From: Candidatus Nanopelagicales bacterium | GTDB taxonomy: Bacteria > Actinomycetota > Actinomycetes > S36-B12 | DNA: 64,000 nucleotides | Direction: 5' to 3' | Assembly (NCBI GenBank): GCA_018609125.1 | Contig: JABAYF010000020.1 | Span: forward strand, 1-64,000 | Made by a program: the position numbers and the translations under genes | The notes under the pieces: model-generated | What the model was told of the DNA's origin: nothing | Databases searched by the model: none | Seen by the model: only the letters and a program-made list of their open reading frames with translations | Part shown: positions 10,334 through 20,600 of the stretch, piece after piece | Layout of the letters: every line of letters begins with the position of its first letter | How positions within the stretch are numbered: the stretch's first letter is position 1

Positions 10334-10714
10334 TTAGTTCGTGGCCTCGTTTTTTGCCCGCTCAGCAGCGACGGATGCCTGAACTTCGACCATGTCGACG
10401 TCGCGAATGGCCTCGACCAATTGGGTGAGTGCCTGCTCGGGAAGGGCTCCAGGTTGGGAGAACAGCACTACGCCATCACGAATGGCCATCAGGGTAGGGA
10501 TGGAACTGATGGCGAAGGCTTGGGCCAGGGCAGGTTCGGCTTCGGTGTCTACCTTGGCAAAGACGATGTCGGGGTTTGCTTCGCTCACCGTTTCAAAAAC
10601 AGGTGCGAAAGTTCGACAGGGGCCACACCAGGATGCCCAGAAGTCGACGAAAACGATCTCGTTGTCCGCGATCGTTGAGTTGAATGTGGCTTCGCTGAGG
10701 GCAACGGTGCTCAT
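10334..10714 (-). CDS. Thioredoxin
   Basis: Cytoplasmic thiol-disulfide oxidoreductase. FWASWC(30)GPC(33) is the canonical WCGPC active site and the cis-Pro loop appears as ISSIPT. At 126 aa it is a single-domain thioredoxin with an acidic C-terminal extension. The Shine-Dalgarno GGAGG lies 7 nt upstream of the ATG. No thioredoxin reductase gene is nearby. An ATACCC-N4-GGGTAT dyad 28 bp upstream suggests control by a CsoR/CstR-type repressor, so this may be a copper- or persulfide-stress thioredoxin rather than the housekeeping one. Confidence 0.92.
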   Translation of the reverse strand: MSTVALSEATFNSTIADNEIVFVDFWASWCGPCRTFAPVFETVSEANPDIVFAKVDTEAEPALAQAFAISSIPTLMAIRDGVVLFSQPGALPEQALTQLVEAIRDVDMVEVQASVAAERAKNEATN

Positions 10715-10741
10715 GATTCCTCCAAAGGGACACTAAACGTA

Positions 10742-10757
10742 ATACCCCCCAGGGTAT
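10742..10757. promoter_or_regulatory. CsoR/CstR-type operator upstream of thioredoxin
   Basis: ATACCC (10742-10747), a CCCA spacer and GGGTAT (10752-10757) form a perfect 6-bp dyad. This is the arrangement known for DUF156 (CsoR/CstR/RcnR) repressors, and it lies where the thioredoxin promoter should be. No repressor gene is present in the window. Confidence 0.6.
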
Positions 10758-10872
10758 CCCAAGACGATGGTCACACCGGAAGGCGCCCTAGATGTGGCAC
10801 AGTTCCTAAGGTGAATTCAGTGCCGAGGGCAAACAGTGCTCAAGACCGGGCTGTTGCTCGTGGGATGCGTCC

Positions 10873-11967
10873 GTGATTGAGGCGATTTTGCTCGTGGGCG
10901 GCCAGGGCACCCGGCTGCGCCCGCTGACCGCAACCACACCCAAACCGATGCTGCCGGTAGCTGGTCAGCCCATTACCGTGCACCAGATTCGTCGAGCTCG
11001 AGCGGCTGGCGTGGGCCGGGTCGTGCTGGGCACCTCCTACCGCGCCGATGTGTTCACCCGGGCCCTAGGCGATGGAGCCGACCTCGGGATCGACGTCGCC
11101 TACGCACACGAAACAACACCCCTGGGTACCGGTGGGGCGATACGAAACGCAGCTGAAGAACTCAACTGCGGTCCCAATGATCCCGTGGTGGTGTTCAACG
11201 GAGACATCATTAACGGTCTAGACATTGCCGCGCTAGTGGACGGCCATGTTTCCTCAGGGGCCGCTGTCACCTTGCACCTAACGACGGTAGAGGACCCCCG
11301 CCGATACGGCCTGGTGCCAACAGATGAGACGGGCCGCGTGCTCACGTTCTTAGAAAAACCTGAGACCGAAGCCGAGATTGTGACGAATCAAATCAATGCC
11401 GGCTGCTACGTGTTTCGTCGCAGTGTCATTGATCGCATCGCCTTAGGCCGCCCGGTGTCTGTTGAGCGCGAAACATTTCCCGGATTGCTGCGCGATGGCG
11501 ACCTCGTTCGAGGGGTCGTGGACGACTCCTACTGGCTAGATCTGGGCACGCCGTGGGACTACGTTCAAGGTTCAGTAGATCTGGTAACCGGACGGGCGCC
11601 AGGCGCGCAGATACCGTCAAGTGCGCAGATTCGCGGTGGGCAATCACTGGTCTTGGATGGCGCAAACGTGAGTCCGGAAGCGACGCTTTCCGGTGGGACG
11701 ACAATCGACAGGGGCTGTGTGGTGGCTGCTGATGCGATCGTTGACGGCTGCGTTGTCATGACCAACGTGCACATTGGTCAGGGCGCTCGACTCTTCCGTT
11801 CCGCTGTGGGTGCGGGTGCGAAAATCGAAGCGGGAGCGGTGATCACCGAGGCTGTGGTTGGCGATGGGGCAAGGATTGGTCGAGACGCCGTGATCGGTGC
11901 GGGTGCTCGCATCGGAGTGGGCGCCGTTGTGCCTGATGGAATCACGGTGACCGCAAACAGTGACTAG
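10873..11967 (+). CDS. NDP-sugar pyrophosphorylase (mannose-1-phosphate guanylyltransferase-like)
   Basis: Nucleotidyltransferase that joins a sugar-1-phosphate to an NTP. The N-terminal domain opens with the LVGGQGTRLRPLT signature and TPKPMLPVAG, with a VFNGDII acidic metal site near residue 115. The C-terminus (about residues 255-360) is a left-handed beta-helix of hexapeptide repeats. Its place next to the F420 and manB/manA genes corresponds to the mycobacterial GDP-mannose pyrophosphorylase beside fbiAB, so GDP-mannose is the likely product; UDP- or dTDP-glucose cannot be excluded. It starts at GTG 10873 without a clear Shine-Dalgarno and is convergent with fbiB, 5 bp between stops. Confidence 0.85.
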   Translation: MIEAILLVGGQGTRLRPLTATTPKPMLPVAGQPITVHQIRRARAAGVGRVVLGTSYRADVFTRALGDGADLGIDVAYAHETTPLGTGGAIRNAAEELNCGPNDPVVVFNGDIINGLDIAALVDGHVSSGAAVTLHLTTVEDPRRYGLVPTDETGRVLTFLEKPETEAEIVTNQINAGCYVFRRSVIDRIALGRPVSVERETFPGLLRDGDLVRGVVDDSYWLDLGTPWDYVQGSVDLVTGRAPGAQIPSSAQIRGGQSLVLDGANVSPEATLSGGTTIDRGCVVAADAIVDGCVVMTNVHIGQGARLFRSAVGAGAKIEAGAVITEAVVGDGARIGRDAVIGAGARIGVGAVVPDGITVTANSD

Positions 11968-11972
11968 CGGTA

Positions 11973-13316
11973 TTACCTGCGCTGCAGGGGGAGTGGCGCT
12001 TCTTGTTCTCGCGGCAAACTAGGCTCTTTCGGATACCCGACCGCGATGATTCCGACGGGTAGCCAAGGTTCGGTCAGTTCAAGAGCTTCACGCACGGTGT
12101 CTGCGCAGAACATGCTGGACGACACCCAGGCCGAACCAAGACCGCGGGCTGCGACATCAATCATGAAGTTTTGAATGCCCGCAGCACCGGATGCGAGGAA
12201 CAGGTCGCGTTCCGCATTCGCTCTTCGCTCATCGGGGTACACATGCGCGGGTAAGAGGTCGACAAAGGCACATACGATCTCGGGTGCTTCTCGGAGTAGG
12301 TTGCCTCGAGAAATTCGTTGCTGCACAGCGGATTCACTGAGCGAGTCGAGGTCAATGAGATCGCGTTTCCATTGCTCGGCCATTGCATCAAGGAGTTTTG
12401 TGCGAGATGCGCGAGACTGTGGCCAGATGAACTGCCACGGCGTTGTGTGGTGTGGAGCAGGAGCCATTGTTGCTGCCCGCACTGCTTGCTCGATCACCTG
12501 CGCCGGAACCGGGTCGTCGGTGAAGTGTCGGACGGTGCGCCGGTGACTCACTGCACCCTGGCGGCCCAGCTGAATTGCCTCGGCTGTGCCGAGGGTAAAC
12601 AGATCGCCGGATTTGTCGCGCACCAGGTCGGTAGCGGATGAGTTCTCACTTGCTTGCTGGATGCCGCGAACCACCGCGATGGGTGTATGCGTTGCCTTGC
12701 CTTTCACCAGATCGGCAGCGGCAGCTATTTCATCGGCGATGGCGATCATGGTCACCTCGAGTGTGTTGCCATGGGTATCGGGCGTGCCACGAAGATCAGA
12801 AATCGCGGCGACGCCACTGACCCCGATAGCTGAATCGGTGAGGCCCTCACGCCAGGCTCTCCCCAAAGTGTCAGTGATGATGACTCCCAGCCGTACACCG
12901 AAGCGGGCCTCCCACACCTCGCGCAGTCGCGCGGCTGATGCATCCGGGTCCACCGGGAGCAGCAGGAGTTGGCCGCTTGGTGCATTGCTCTCATCAATGC
13001 CGGCAGCAGCGAGCACGACACCGTGACGATTGCGAATAATCTGCGTAACACCGCGATCAGTTATTTTCTCGGCCAAGATCTCCGCGGTTTCCGCGTCCAA
13101 AGCCGCGCTGCGCTCTGACACTGGCTTAATGCGGCCCTCGGCTTTGCTCACAATTTTACTGGTGACGACCACAACGTCATCGGTTTGCACGCCGATGCTT
13201 CCATCTGGCCAGGTCAGGTTGGCCAGGGCAATCCCGAGCAGTCCCGCCAGATCGTCACCGGGGGTGATTTCGCCGATTCCATCGACTCCGACCACGATAA
13301 CGGGGGTGGATGTCAT
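11973..13316 (-). CDS. fbiB: Coenzyme F420:L-glutamate ligase with C-terminal nitroreductase domain
   Basis: Bifunctional FbiB of 447 aa. Residues 1 to about 245 are the CofE ligase that adds glutamates to F420-0 (VDGIGEITPGDDLA and ITDTLGRAWREGLTD are conserved). Residues from about 255 are an FMN nitroreductase-fold domain (RRTVRHFTDDPVP...APHHTTPW) that in mycobacteria reduces dehydro-F420. The two-domain fusion is the actinobacterial arrangement. Its ATG overlaps the stop of fbiA (ATGA at 13313-13316), so the pair is co-translated. Confidence 0.95.
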   Translation of the reverse strand: MTSTPVIVVGVDGIGEITPGDDLAGLLGIALANLTWPDGSIGVQTDDVVVVTSKIVSKAEGRIKPVSERSAALDAETAEILAEKITDRGVTQIIRNRHGVVLAAAGIDESNAPSGQLLLLPVDPDASAARLREVWEARFGVRLGVIITDTLGRAWREGLTDSAIGVSGVAAISDLRGTPDTHGNTLEVTMIAIADEIAAAADLVKGKATHTPIAVVRGIQQASENSSATDLVRDKSGDLFTLGTAEAIQLGRQGAVSHRRTVRHFTDDPVPAQVIEQAVRAATMAPAPHHTTPWQFIWPQSRASRTKLLDAMAEQWKRDLIDLDSLSESAVQQRISRGNLLREAPEIVCAFVDLLPAHVYPDERRANAERDLFLASGAAGIQNFMIDVAARGLGSAWVSSSMFCADTVREALELTEPWLPVGIIAVGYPKEPSLPREQEAPLPLQRR

Positions 13317-14395
13317 GGCGTGAAACCAACAAGATCCATTGCAGCCCTTGCCATATCGGCAGTTTTGGCGAGATTAGACATGAGTAGTGGAACCGCAGCG
13401 CAGGTGATGCCAAGCGCTTCAATATCGGGAACGGCAGCCGCATCGGAAGTATCAATAAGCCAGGCATCCAAGATGCCACCGCCGGATGCGCCGATCGGTA
13501 TGAGGGCTCGACGTGGGCCGTAGTGGCGGGCGATACCGGTGGCTGTGGTGGGGACGTCGATGGCTCGCAGGCATGCATCCGCCATGCCACGCACGGGCGC
13601 CCCCGCGATGATCGGTGAAATACCAACGACGGGTGCGGGTGCCTCCACGATGGCTTCCCGGATGCCAGGAATCTGCAAGATCGTGCCCACCGAAACGACA
13701 GGGTTCGACGGGGGAATGATGATCAGATCGCAGGTGTCGATGGCTTCGATGACGCCGGGGCCTGGCTTGGCGTTGTCGAGTCCAACGTAGGCGAAGGAGT
13801 GCGCCGGCAGTTGCGCCCGATATCGAATCCACCACTCTTGGAAGTGAATTGCCCGCCGTGCGGCGGCCTGCCCGGGTTCGGGAGTCTGGTCGGGGTCGTC
13901 AACCACAACATGGGTTTCCACCCGCTCATCACTCATCGGAAGCAATTGCACGCCGGGCTTCCAGCGATCGCACAGCGCCGCGGTGACAGCAGATAGCGGG
14001 TACCCGGCATGGAGCAGCTGCGTGCGAATGAGGTGTGTTGCAGTGTCCCTGTCACCCAGGCCAAACCACGTTGGCTCCACCCCGTAAGCGGCGAGTTCAT
14101 CTTTCACGGTGAAGGTTTCGTCCTCGCGACCCCAGCCACGCTCTTCACTGATCCCGTTGCCCAGGGTGTACATCACCGTGTCGAGGTCGGGGCACACGCG
14201 CAAACCGTGCACCCAAATATCGTCGCCGGTATTACCGATCACGGTGATCACGGCGTCGTCGCCGACAACAGCGGCTAGACCCCGAAGGAGGCGTGCACCA
14301 CCGATGCCACCGGCGGGTACCACGATGCGCAGGGGAGCCGGCTCGGGATGGGATGGGCTCGGCTCGAAGATGCTTTCTGGGCGGAATGCGGACAC
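13313..14395 (-). CDS. fbiA: 2-phospho-L-lactate/phosphoenolpyruvyl transferase of F420 synthesis
   Basis: CofD/FbiA transfers the phosphoenolpyruvate- or lactate-derived moiety to the deazaflavin Fo. The nucleotide-binding start [16 protein letters not shown] and the GNTGDD motif are diagnostic. Length is 360 aa with an N-terminal extension of about 24 residues before the conserved core. GTG 14395 is used because no better in-frame start exists. A CACCCT hexamer 6 nt upstream overlaps, on the opposite strand, the -10 of divergent fbiC. It is the first gene of the fbiA-fbiB operon. Confidence 0.95.
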   Translation of the reverse strand: MSAFRPESIFEPSPSHPEPAPLRIVVPAGGIGGARLLRGLAAVVGDDAVITVIGNTGDDIWVHGLRVCPDLDTVMYTLGNGISEERGWGREDETFTVKDELAAYGVEPTWFGLGDRDTATHLIRTQLLHAGYPLSAVTAALCDRWKPGVQLLPMSDERVETHVVVDDPDQTPEPGQAAARRAIHFQEWWIRYRAQLPAHSFAYVGLDNAKPGPGVIEAIDTCDLIIIPPSNPVVSVGTILQIPGIREAIVEAPAPVVGISPIIAGAPVRGMADACLRAIDVPTTATGIARHYGPRRALIPIGASGGGILDAWLIDTSDAAAVPDIEALGITCAAVPLLMSNLAKTADMARAAMDLVGFTP

Positions 14396-14400
14396 AGGGC

Positions 14401-14407
14401 TAGGGTG
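14401..14407. promoter_or_regulatory. Overlapping divergent -10 elements of fbiC and fbiA
   Basis: On the plus strand TAGGGT (14401-14406) ends 7 nt before fbiC GTG 14414. On the minus strand CACCCT (14407-14402) ends 6 nt before fbiA GTG 14395. The two hexamers share five base pairs, so both promoters probably cannot be occupied at once. Confidence 0.45.
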
Positions 14408-14413
14408 TCAGAC

Positions 14414-17014
14414 GTGGCCATGGCTGACGAGGGGAAGCCGGTTGACGACGGGCACCAGCCCACCGTCGCCGAAACCAAGCGGGCCCTGGCTCGCGCCCGC
14501 AAGGGGGTTGGGCTCGATGTGGGTGAAGCCACCGCGCTGCTCGCCGCGCGCGGAGAACAACTCAACGAGCTACTCGAAATTTCTGCTGCGATCCGTGATC
14601 TTGGGTTGATCAGCATTGCCCGACCCGGGGTGCTGACCTACTCACCCAAGGTTTTCATTCCGCTGACTCGACTGTGCCGGGACCGTTGCCATTACTGCAC
14701 TTTCGCTACCGTGCCCCATCGAGTCCCGGCGGCCTATCTCTCCCCGGATGAAGTTGTCGCCATTGCCGAACAGGGTCGTGCCGTTGGTGCTGCCGAGGCA
14801 TTATTCACCCTGGGCGATCAACCCGAAGACAGGTGGCCAGCGGCCCGGGATTGGTTGGATGAAGCCGGATACACCGACACCTTGTCCTATGTCCGGGCGA
14901 TGTCGATCAAGGTCCTAGAAACTACCGGGCTACTGCCCCATCTCAACCCGGGCGTGATGACCTGGGCGCAGATGCGACGCCTGCGTCCAGTGGCGCCCAG
15001 CATGGGCATGATGTTGGAAACAACGAGCCAACGGTTGTGGGACACCCCAGGCGAAGTCCATTTCGCCAGCCCCGACAAGGACCCTGCTGTTCGGTTGCGA
15101 GTAATCGAAGATGCTGGGCGACTCATGATTCCGTTCACGACCGGCTTGTTGGTGGGCATCGGCGAAACGCTCACCGACCGGGCTGAGGCGCTGTTCGCCA
15201 TTCGATCAACTCATCAGCGCTTCCGCCACATCCAAGAGGTGATCATTCAAAACTTCCGAGCCAAGGAAGACACCGCCATGCGCGGAGAGCCTGATCTTGG
15301 CCATGAGGAGTACCTCGCTGCCATCGCTACGGCTCGCGTGCTGCTGGGCCCGCGCATGCGCGTTCAGGCTCCCCCCAACCTGTCTGATTTGGATGAACTG
15401 CCCCGGTTGATCGCCGCCGGGGTCGATGACTGGGGTGGCGTCAGCCCAGTCACCCCTGATCACGTAAATCCGGAGCGTCCCTGGCCGCACCTGGACGCAT
15501 TGGCCCACGCCACGGCGGCAGCGGGATTTGACCTGCAGCCCCGGTTGACGGTGCATTCGGCCTACATCGGCACGGGAGAGTGGATTGATCCTCGTGTGGC
15601 GGTTCACGTGCGTGCGCTTGCAGATCCCACAACGGGGTTATTGGCGGCTGGTGCTCGGGCCAAGGGGATCCCGTGGCAGGAACCCGACGACGACGGGGCT
15701 GCCTATGTCCGATTCGCCGCTGAACATTCCGGTGGACGCACGTCCCTGCACCGCGAGGTGGACACGGTGGGGCGAACGAATGATCGCCGCACGGACTTTG
15801 ATCACGTCTACGGCGATTGGGATGCTGTGCGCACCCACGCCACCGCCACCAGCCGCGTGCCGGAGCGGTTGAACACTGACGCGAAAGAGGCGCTCGACCT
15901 GGCCGCTGAGCATCCCGCCAGCCTCGCCGACCCAGCCCATCATGAACTGGCCCGACTGCTCATGAGCGCAGACGGTGCCGTTCTGTCGCACCTGGTGGAC
16001 ATGGCGGATGCGCTGCGCCAAGAGGTGGTGGGGGACGACGTTTCCTACGTCATTAATCGCAATATCAACTTCACCAACGTCTGTTACACCGGTTGTCGCT
16101 TCTGTGCCTTCGCCCAGCGCAAGACCGACGTCGATTCCTTCACACTGTCCCTAGACGAGGTTTCCCAGCGGGTAGCCGAGGCAGTAGCCGAGGGGGCCAC
16201 AGAAATCTGCATGCAGGGTGGTATCCACCCCGACCTTCCTGGTACCGCTTATTTCGATCTGGCCCGCGCGGTGAAAACGGCTGCGCCCCAGGTGCATTTA
16301 CACGCGTTCTCACCTATGGAAGTGGTCAACGGTGCCTCGCGCACCGGCATGTCGATCAGGGACTGGCTGCTTGCAGCGCGTGAAGCTGGCCTTGACTCGG
16401 TGCCGGGGACAGCGGCAGAGATCCTCGACGATGATGTGCGCTGGGTACTGACCAAGGGAAAATTGCCGACCGAGGCATGGATTGACGTGATCGCCACCGC
16501 GCACAGTGTGGGTCTGCCCACGACGTCGACGATGATGTACGGCCACGTAGATCACCCCGGTCATTGGGTGTCGCACCTGGCCACCCTGCGCGGCATCGCA
16601 GAGCGCAGCAACAGTGACCACCCGGTGGGCATTACCGAGTTCGTCGCCCTGCCCTTTATTCATCACAACGCCCCGGTCTATCTCGCCGGGGCTGCCCGAC
16701 CAGGGCCCACTCCGCGCGATAACGCCGCCGTGCACGCCATGGCACGACTCATGCTGCACGGTGCCATCGACAATGTGCAGTGCTCCTGGGTGAAACTCGG
16801 CGATGACGGCGTCCGGGCCATGCTGGCGGCGGGGGCAAATGACCTGGGTGGCACGTTGATGGAGGAGACCATCAGCCGCATGGCGGGTTCTGAGCATGGT
16901 TCGTCGAAGTCAGCTGCAGACTTGGTGGCCCTCGTGGAGTCCATGGGGCGAAGGCCACGGCAGCGGACCACCACCTACACCCAGGCCCTGGGGGCAGACC
17001 TCAAGTCTGGCTGA
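14414..17014 (+). CDS. fbiC: FO synthase, CofG-CofH fusion
   Basis: Two radical-SAM halves that build the deazaflavin Fo from a tyrosine and a flavin precursor. The CofG half carries C(88)RDRC(92)HYC(95), and the CofH half carries C(557)YTGC(561)RFC(564), both CxxxCxxC. The protein is 866 aa from GTG 14414, close to the 856 aa I recall for M. tuberculosis FbiC. The start is supported by TAGGGT 7 nt upstream; an ATG two codons later is possible. Having fbiC back to back with fbiA-fbiB gathers all F420 genes except the guanylyltransferase fbiD (cofC), which is not in this window. Confidence 0.96.
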   Translation: MAMADEGKPVDDGHQPTVAETKRALARARKGVGLDVGEATALLAARGEQLNELLEISAAIRDLGLISIARPGVLTYSPKVFIPLTRLCRDRCHYCTFATVPHRVPAAYLSPDEVVAIAEQGRAVGAAEALFTLGDQPEDRWPAARDWLDEAGYTDTLSYVRAMSIKVLETTGLLPHLNPGVMTWAQMRRLRPVAPSMGMMLETTSQRLWDTPGEVHFASPDKDPAVRLRVIEDAGRLMIPFTTGLLVGIGETLTDRAEALFAIRSTHQRFRHIQEVIIQNFRAKEDTAMRGEPDLGHEEYLAAIATARVLLGPRMRVQAPPNLSDLDELPRLIAAGVDDWGGVSPVTPDHVNPERPWPHLDALAHATAAAGFDLQPRLTVHSAYIGTGEWIDPRVAVHVRALADPTTGLLAAGARAKGIPWQEPDDDGAAYVRFAAEHSGGRTSLHREVDTVGRTNDRRTDFDHVYGDWDAVRTHATATSRVPERLNTDAKEALDLAAEHPASLADPAHHELARLLMSADGAVLSHLVDMADALRQEVVGDDVSYVINRNINFTNVCYTGCRFCAFAQRKTDVDSFTLSLDEVSQRVAEAVAEGATEICMQGGIHPDLPGTAYFDLARAVKTAAPQVHLHAFSPMEVVNGASRTGMSIRDWLLAAREAGLDSVPGTAAEILDDDVRWVLTKGKLPTEAWIDVIATAHSVGLPTTSTMMYGHVDHPGHWVSHLATLRGIAERSNSDHPVGITEFVALPFIHHNAPVYLAGAARPGPTPRDNAAVHAMARLMLHGAIDNVQCSWVKLGDDGVRAMLAAGANDLGGTLMEETISRMAGSEHGSSKSAADLVALVESMGRRPRQRTTTYTQALGADLKSG

Positions 17015-17096
17015 GCCCACCGCTGAAATTCCAATCTGGAAAGTGCAGTTTGGGTCGCGGTCGACAAAACTGACCGGACCTATCACGCCCCCGCAC

Positions 17097-17125
17097 TTGA
17101 CGTGGGCCGACGCGCCCGATCTAAT
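17097..17125 (+). promoter_or_regulatory. Predicted sigma70-type promoter of whiB2
   Basis: TTGACG (17097-17102) and TCTAAT (17120-17125) are separated by 17 bp. The -10 opens an AT-rich patch containing the dyad AATAAC-N6-GTTATT (17123-17140), a possible operator or weak hairpin. This gives whiB2 a leader of roughly 95 nt. Confidence 0.45.
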
Positions 17126-17190
17126 AACACCATTGTTATTTAATTTTTCAGCAGCCACCACCGGTGTCGCACCAACAGGCACCGACTCGC

Positions 17191-17208
17191 AGCCGGCACT
17201 GGCCGGCT
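17191..17208 (+). promoter_or_regulatory. Hairpin just upstream of the whiB2 Shine-Dalgarno
   Basis: AGCCGGC (17191-17197) pairs perfectly with GCCGGCT (17202-17208) across the ACTG loop. The Shine-Dalgarno AAGGAGG begins 4 nt later (17213). It could influence translation or mRNA stability. Confidence 0.5.
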
Positions 17209-17228
17209 CGGTAAGGAGGACAGTCCCT

Positions 17229-17609
17229 GTGGCCGCAGACGCGCGCAGTTATGCTGGTTTCAACGTGATCGACGCCAAGGTAATCGGCCGCACCGGCGCA
17301 ACCGAGGTCGATGCCCTCGCCGGGCTCCTGGCCATCGCTGACCCCCAGCCGGGCGAGCAGGACACCATTTTGCCTTTGAGCGTGGTGGAAGGGATGGAGT
17401 GGCAGGCGCGTGCGCTGTGCGCCCAAACTGACCCCGAGGCGTTTTTCCCTGAAAAAGGTGGTAGCACCCGAGATGCCAAGAGGGTGTGTCTGTCCTGCGA
17501 CGTACGCTCGGAGTGCTTGGAGTACGCCTTGGAGAATGATGAGCGCTTCGGTATTTGGGGCGGCCTGTCCGAGCGGGAACGCCGTCGGCTGAAGAAGCAG
17601 GCGGTCTGA
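17229..17609 (+). CDS. whiB2: WhiB2/WhmD-type Fe-S transcription factor
   Basis: Wbl regulator of septation and cell division. Cysteines C64, C87, C90 and C96 bind the [4Fe-4S] cluster; GIWGG is at 108-112, followed by LSERERRRLKK. The segment from WQARALCAQTDPEAFFPEKG onward matches WhiB2/WhmD and Streptomyces WhiB closely (from memory). The GTG start is fixed by the strong Shine-Dalgarno at 17213-17219. The N-terminus is about 30 residues longer than in Streptomyces WhiB. Gene order next to fbi, DUF3499 and manB matches mycobacteria. Confidence 0.95.
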   Translation: MAADARSYAGFNVIDAKVIGRTGATEVDALAGLLAIADPQPGEQDTILPLSVVEGMEWQARALCAQTDPEAFFPEKGGSTRDAKRVCLSCDVRSECLEYALENDERFGIWGGLSERERRRLKKQAV

Positions 17610-20600
17610 ACACTCACGACCGGGTCACCGCTGTCGTTGTCGCCCACGACGGCCATCTTTGGCTACCTGCAACGCTGACCGTGCTAGGCGAGCAGACCCG
17701 GGCACCCGACGCCATCGTGGCGGTAGACGTTGGCTCGAGCGATGACTCCGCTGACATTCTCGTGGAGGCTCTTGGTGCCGATCGGGTGCACCAGATGGCT
17801 GCTCCCAGTGGACTCACCGGTTTCGGTGAAGCTGTCCAGGCAGGTGTGTCCACGTTGAGCACCGAGCAGGTCACCGAAACTGAGTGGTTATGGCTGCTCC
17901 ACGACGATTCTGCCCCCGATCCGGACTGTTTGAGCGAACTTCTCGCCGCCGCCCAGGCGCACCCTCGCGCGGTCATCCTGGGCGCAAAAGCGCGCGGCTG
18001 GCACGATCGCCGACTACTCCTTGAGGTGGGATTCACTATCACCGGGTCCGGTCGCCGGTTCACCGATCTGGACGCACGTGAGCACGATCAGGGACAGCAC
18101 GATGCCCGCAGCGAGGTGCATGCGGTGGGGAGCGGCGGCATGCTCATTCGACGCGATATCTGGCAGGCCCTGGGCGGCTTTGATGCTGCACTGCCCCTCT
18201 ACCGTGACGACCTCGACCTGTGCTGGCGAGTATGGCGAGCAGGCCATGAGGTTCGCGTTGTCCCAGCCGCGGTCGTTCATCATCGAGAAGCTTCGTTTCA
18301 CGGACGGCGGGTGGGCTCCACCCGACCCGGACTGGGGCATCGCCTGGATCGACGAGGTGCAGTCCACACCCTCCTTACCCATACCCCGGCCTGGCGGTTG
18401 CCGCTCACATCACTGCGCCTGCTGTTGGGCTCCTTCTTCAGCATCGTGGTGTCCATTCTCGGTAAAGCACCGCGCCGCGCGGTCGACGAAGCCTTGGCGT
18501 GGGCGTCCGTTCTGGCCCATCCGGGTCGTTTGCGCGCCGCTCGTCAGGCAGCGGCGGCCACCTCGGTGCTGACTTCCCGGGCCGCGGTGGGAGAATTTCG
18601 ACCCGGATTTAGTGTTCAGACCCGCCAGGCCGTGGACGCACTCAGCGGATCGCTCAGTGCAGGTCGCGGGGATCGGGCCAGCACATCGAGCAGCGGAGGC
18701 GCCCGGGAAACCGGTCCGGGCGATGACGCCATGGATTTGTATGACGACCCCGCTGGCACCTGGTTGCGCCGGGTGCTCACGCGTCCGGGCATGCTGTTGG
18801 CCCTCGCTTTGATCGTGCTCAGCGTTGCCGCCACCCGTGCCCTGTGGTGGGGTGATGGCGTTCTCCTCGGTGGTGCGCTCCTGCCCACCCCTGCGGGCGC
18901 CAGCGACCTGTGGGGCAGTTATACGCAGATGTGGCACGACGTTGGCCCTGGCTCCACGACACCGAGCCCCGCCTGGATGGGATTGCTAGCGGCCTTCGCC
19001 ACGCTGCTGCTGGGCAAAGCCCCCTTCGCTGTCAACGTGATTTTGCTGCTGGCCGTACCCATGGCCGGGCTGGCCGCCTGGTGGTCGCTGCGAGGCATCA
19101 TCTCTTCCACTCCGGTGCGCGTCTGGATGAGCGTCGCCTATGCGCTCCTGCCAGCCGTGCTCGGTGCTACCGCAGCGGGGCGCCTGGGCACCGCTGCAGC
19201 GGCGGTGTTTTTACCGGTGACGATGCGGGCCTTTGTGCGGGTGCTGCCGGTCAATGTTCGTGGGCTCCCGAAACGCAGCGCACGAACCCCGTGGTGGACC
19301 GCGCTGCTCCTGGCCGCGCTCACCGCCTGCGCGCCGGTGCTGTGGCCGATCGCCCTGGTGGTCGCGCTGGTGACGCTGGTGTGGTGGCTGCTGCGTGGGC
19401 ACGCCCAGCAGGAGACTGCGAAAGAAAGCTCCGGTTCTGCGGCTAAACCTGCGGTCCTATTACGAGTTGCCGTCGCCGTCGGAGTGCCCCTGCTGCTGCT
19501 GGTGCCGTGGTCGTTGCACGTCATCACTGCACCTGGCTTGATTTTGCTTGAGCCGGGTCTTCCCGGACCGGTCGATCCACAACTGGATGCCCTAGATCTT
19601 GCCCTGATGCATCCGGGTGGCCCGGGCATGATGCCGATCATCTTTAGCGTCGGAGTCCTTGCTGCGGGCGTGCTCGCTCTCCTGCGCGCGGAACGGCGCT
19701 CGGCGACTGTGGCCATCTTGATCGTGGGAGTGCTCGGTCTGGTCACCGCGATCGGCATGAGCCTGGTGCGCGTTGGCGATCCCAGTTCATCCGGCACCGT
19801 GACGCCATGGCCGGGACCGGCCACGCTGCTGTGGGGTGCCGCCCTGGTCATCGCCGCCGGTTTCGGGGCCGATGGGCTACGACAGCGCATGGCCGATGCG
19901 GCTTTCGGTTGGCGTCAGCCGGTGGCTTTCCTGGCCGCCATGGCCGCCGTTGCTGCGCCCGTACTTGCTGCCCTCTGGTGGTTACCCGGTGCGGGTGATC
20001 CGCTGCGCCGAGCGACTCCTGGCGTGTTGCCGTCGTTCGTGGCAGCCGAAGCTCTTGGCCCCCAAGCCCCACGCACCCTCGTGGTGCGCCCCGCATCCGG
20101 TGGTGCGGTGGACTACACCCTGATCAACGGCAGCGGACCGAGTCTCGGTGATGCCGATGTAGGTCCGCCTAGTTCGGTGTGGGCACCGCTGGACGCTTTG
20201 GTCTCCACGCTGGTCTCTGGTCGAGGCGGGCCAGAAGTGGCCGCATTGGCCGACTATGCGGTGCGCTACATCGTGGCTGAGGTTGAGCAATCCTCCAGCC
20301 TCGTGCGAAATCTGGACTCCGTCCCCGGCCTGCGGCGGGTGGCCGCGGCTGACGGTGAGGTGCTGTGGCGCATCAGCGGGGTCACCGCACGGGTGCGTGC
20401 CATTCCCGAGGCGGGGTCAAACACAGCGAATGAATCGATTCCCCTGACAGTTACCGACATCGACTCGGCTCAACCGCTGGTGGACTCACCCGTCCCTGGG
20501 CCCGGCGAGCTTTTTCTTGCCCAAGATGCCGATGCACCCTGGCGGGCAGTGTTGGCTGACGGGTCAACATTGCCAGCTGATCCAATCCCAACAGTCACTG

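Noticed and set aside
19138..19890. 250-codon open frame antisense to the GT2 membrane region
   Set aside because: Composition is Arg/Thr/Pro-rich with no domain features, as expected for the reverse strand of a hydrophobic GC-rich gene.
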